From Sulfurospirillum sp. UBA2217 (GTDB lineage: Bacteria > Campylobacterota > Campylobacteria > Campylobacterales > Sulfurospirillaceae), in the NCBI GenBank assembly GCA_002328495.1, contig DCUJ01000003.1:581-8492 (forward strand): a stretch of DNA of 7,912 nt. The letters are read 5' to 3'. The position numbers and the translations under genes were made by a program. Positions 6,865 to 7,912 of this stretch are shown in pieces. Under the pieces are notes generated by a model that made no database searches, was not told the DNA's origin, and worked only from the letters and a program-made list of their open reading frames with translations. The first letter of the stretch is position 1. Every line of letters starts with the position of its first letter.

Positions 6865-7809
6865 GTGTTGCAAGCTAAAAAAGTTTCGATTATTGGTGCT
6901 GGAAATGTAGGCGCTACCATTTGTTATTGGCTTGCAATGCGCAAAAGTTGTCGTGAAATTGTGATGATCGATGTGGTCGAAGGTGTTGCTATCGGTAAGG
7001 CACTGGATATTTCCCAAGCCACCAGTCCTGAGGGTAGCCATACACTCATCAGTGCATCAAGTGACTACCGAACCATTCACAATAGCGATATTGTGGTTAT
7101 TACCGCGGGAAGTCCACGAAAACCAGGTATGAGCCGCGATGATTTGTTGATGATTAATGCCAAAATTACTAAAAGTATTATCGAAAATGTTGTTCTTTAT
7201 GCCCCTAATGCCATTATTATTACAGTTTCAAATCCGCTTGATGCCATCACCTATGTTGCCCTAAAAGTTGGGAATTACCCACGAAATCGCGTCATTGGGA
7301 TGGCAGGAATTTTGGATAGTTCTCGAATGGAAACGTTTATTTCTGAAAAATTAGGTTTTGGCTATGGTCAGGTCACTGCAAGTGTTATGGGCGGGCATGG
7401 TGACGATATGGTGCCTCTTCCTCGCTATTCTTCAGTGAATGGTGTTGCCCTGACTGATTTACTGAGTGAGTTAGAAATTGATGAAATTATCGAAAAAACA
7501 CGTCATGGTGGAGCTCAAATCGTGGGATACATGGGAACATCAGCGTACTATGCGCCCGCTAACTCGACGGTGAAGATGATAGAAGCTATTTTGAGTGATT
7601 CACGTGCTATCTTTCCGTGTGCAACGTTACTTGAGGGCGAATACGGTTACCACGATACCGTCAATGGTGTTCCCGTCGTTTTAGGTGCAAATGGTATTGA
7701 GCAAATCGTTGAATTACCCCTTAACTTGAATGAGCAGCAACAATTTGCACGCAGTGTTACTTCGGTGAATAAATTATTGGATGTGTTACGTAACGACTTC
7801 TTTTCCTAA
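6865..7809 (+). CDS. mdh: Malate dehydrogenase (NAD-dependent, LDH-like family)
   Basis: This enzyme interconverts malate and oxaloacetate with NAD(H) in the TCA cycle. In anaerobically respiring Campylobacterota the reaction can also run reductively toward fumarate. The 314-residue protein has a Rossmann fold with GAGNVG at 11-16 and the NAD-selecting acid D36. Its mobile active-site loop is AGSPRKPGMSRDDLL, in which R85 and R91 bind the dicarboxylate; arginine rather than glutamine at the first position points to malate over lactate. It also has N123 in SNPLDAITYVA, the D151/R154 pair in GILDSSRMETF, and the catalytic H178 in MGGHGDDMVPL. This is the LDH-like MDH group (310-320 residues), not the E. 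coli-type MDH. There is no ATG at the start: GTG at 6865 is preferred, 5 bases after AGGAG (6855-6859), and TTG at 6868 is the alternative with 8-base spacing. It is separated from icd by 180 bases of stem-loops. Confidence 0.95.
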   Translation: MLQAKKVSIIGAGNVGATICYWLAMRKSCREIVMIDVVEGVAIGKALDISQATSPEGSHTLISASSDYRTIHNSDIVVITAGSPRKPGMSRDDLLMINAKITKSIIENVVLYAPNAIIITVSNPLDAITYVALKVGNYPRNRVIGMAGILDSSRMETFISEKLGFGYGQVTASVMGGHGDDMVPLPRYSSVNGVALTDLLSELEIDEIIEKTRHGGAQIVGYMGTSAYYAPANSTVKMIEAILSDSRAIFPCATLLEGEYGYHDTVNGVPVVLGANGIEQIVELPLNLNEQQQFARSVTSVNKLLDVLRNDFFS

Positions 7810-7816
7810 AACGTTA

Positions 7817-7834
7817 AATAAATTTCCCTTTATT
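7817..7834. other. Short AT-only stem-loop after mdh
   Basis: AATAAA pairs with TTTATT around TTTCCC, 7 bases after the mdh stop. At six A-T pairs it is too weak to be called a terminator. It is recorded because it is the only symmetric sequence seen in this gap. Confidence 0.15.
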
Positions 7835-7837
7835 ACA

Positions 7838-7865
7838 TTAAATATACATAACCTCAGAGTATAAT
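7838..7865 (+). promoter_or_regulatory. Candidate sigma-70-type promoter upstream of the last gene
   Basis: TTAAAT (7838-7843) and a perfect TATAAT (7860-7865) are separated by 16 bases in an AT-rich gap after mdh, with the ATG of the next gene 31 bases downstream of the -10. The -35 half is weak, so most of the support comes from the -10 box and its position. It suggests that the downstream gene can be expressed independently of mdh. Confidence 0.5.
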
Positions 7866-7896
7866 CAAAAAATAATGACAATCTTAAGGAGAAGCC

Positions 7897-7912
7897 ATGC
7901 GAGAGATCGAAT
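7897..7912 (+). CDS. Start of an unidentified gene (first five codons, MREIE)
   Basis: An ATG follows a strong ribosome binding site, TTAAGGAG (7884-7891), with 5-base spacing, and the frame is open to the window edge. Only MREIE and one further base can be read, so the product cannot be identified from sequence. From the TCA context, and the known placement of TCA genes next to icd-mdh in related bacteria, a fumarate hydratase subunit or succinyl-CoA synthetase subunit would be natural guesses. That is inference from neighbours only. Confidence 0.65.

Noticed and set aside
1..7912. Search for a defence system, prophage, insertion sequence, CRISPR array or tRNA
   Set aside because: All long frames are explained by metabolic or envelope genes, and no direct-repeat arrays, transposase motifs or tRNA-like cloverleaf were seen on either strand.

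Overview
The window looks like chromosomal DNA of a Campylobacterota (epsilonproteobacterial) species, most likely Sulfurospirillum or a close relative. The evidence is the moderately AT-rich sequence, tightly packed genes, TATAAT-type -10 boxes with weak -35 regions, a monomeric isocitrate dehydrogenase directly followed by an LDH-like malate dehydrogenase (icd and mdh are also neighbours in Campylobacter), and the style of the MltG protein. The genus is inferred from remembered protein style, not from any search.

Layout. (1) Positions 3-972, plus strand: the C-terminal two thirds of a phosphinothricin/methionine-sulfoximine-type GNAT acetyltransferase, then 7 bases later a HAD-superfamily phosphatase of the Gph type. 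(2) Positions 965-3526, minus strand: a large envelope protein of the YhdP/AsmA-like (DUF3971) kind. Its 3' end overlaps the HAD gene convergently by 8 bp. (3) Positions 3468-4406, plus strand: endolytic murein transglycosylase MltG. Its 5' end overlaps the 5' end of the AsmA-like gene head to head, and each gene has a candidate TATAAT promoter inside the coding sequence of the other. (4) Positions 4453-6684: NADP-type monomeric isocitrate dehydrogenase. (5) Positions 6685-6864: a 180-base gap nearly filled with consecutive stem-loops. (6) Positions 6865-7809: malate dehydrogenase. (7) Positions 7810-7912: an AT-rich gap with a promoter-like sequence and a strong ribosome binding site, then the first five codons of another gene.

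The left half deals with the cell envelope (an outer-membrane lipid homeostasis type protein and a peptidoglycan-cleaving enzyme, both anchored in the inner membrane) plus small-molecule acylation and dephosphorylation. The right half is a TCA-cycle cluster. No mobile element, CRISPR array, tRNA or rRNA is visible, and I see no obviously new multi-gene system. The parts most worth a second look are the overlapping divergent mltG/AsmA-like start region, the hairpin array between icd and mdh, and a substitution at a probable NADP-phosphate-binding position of Icd.
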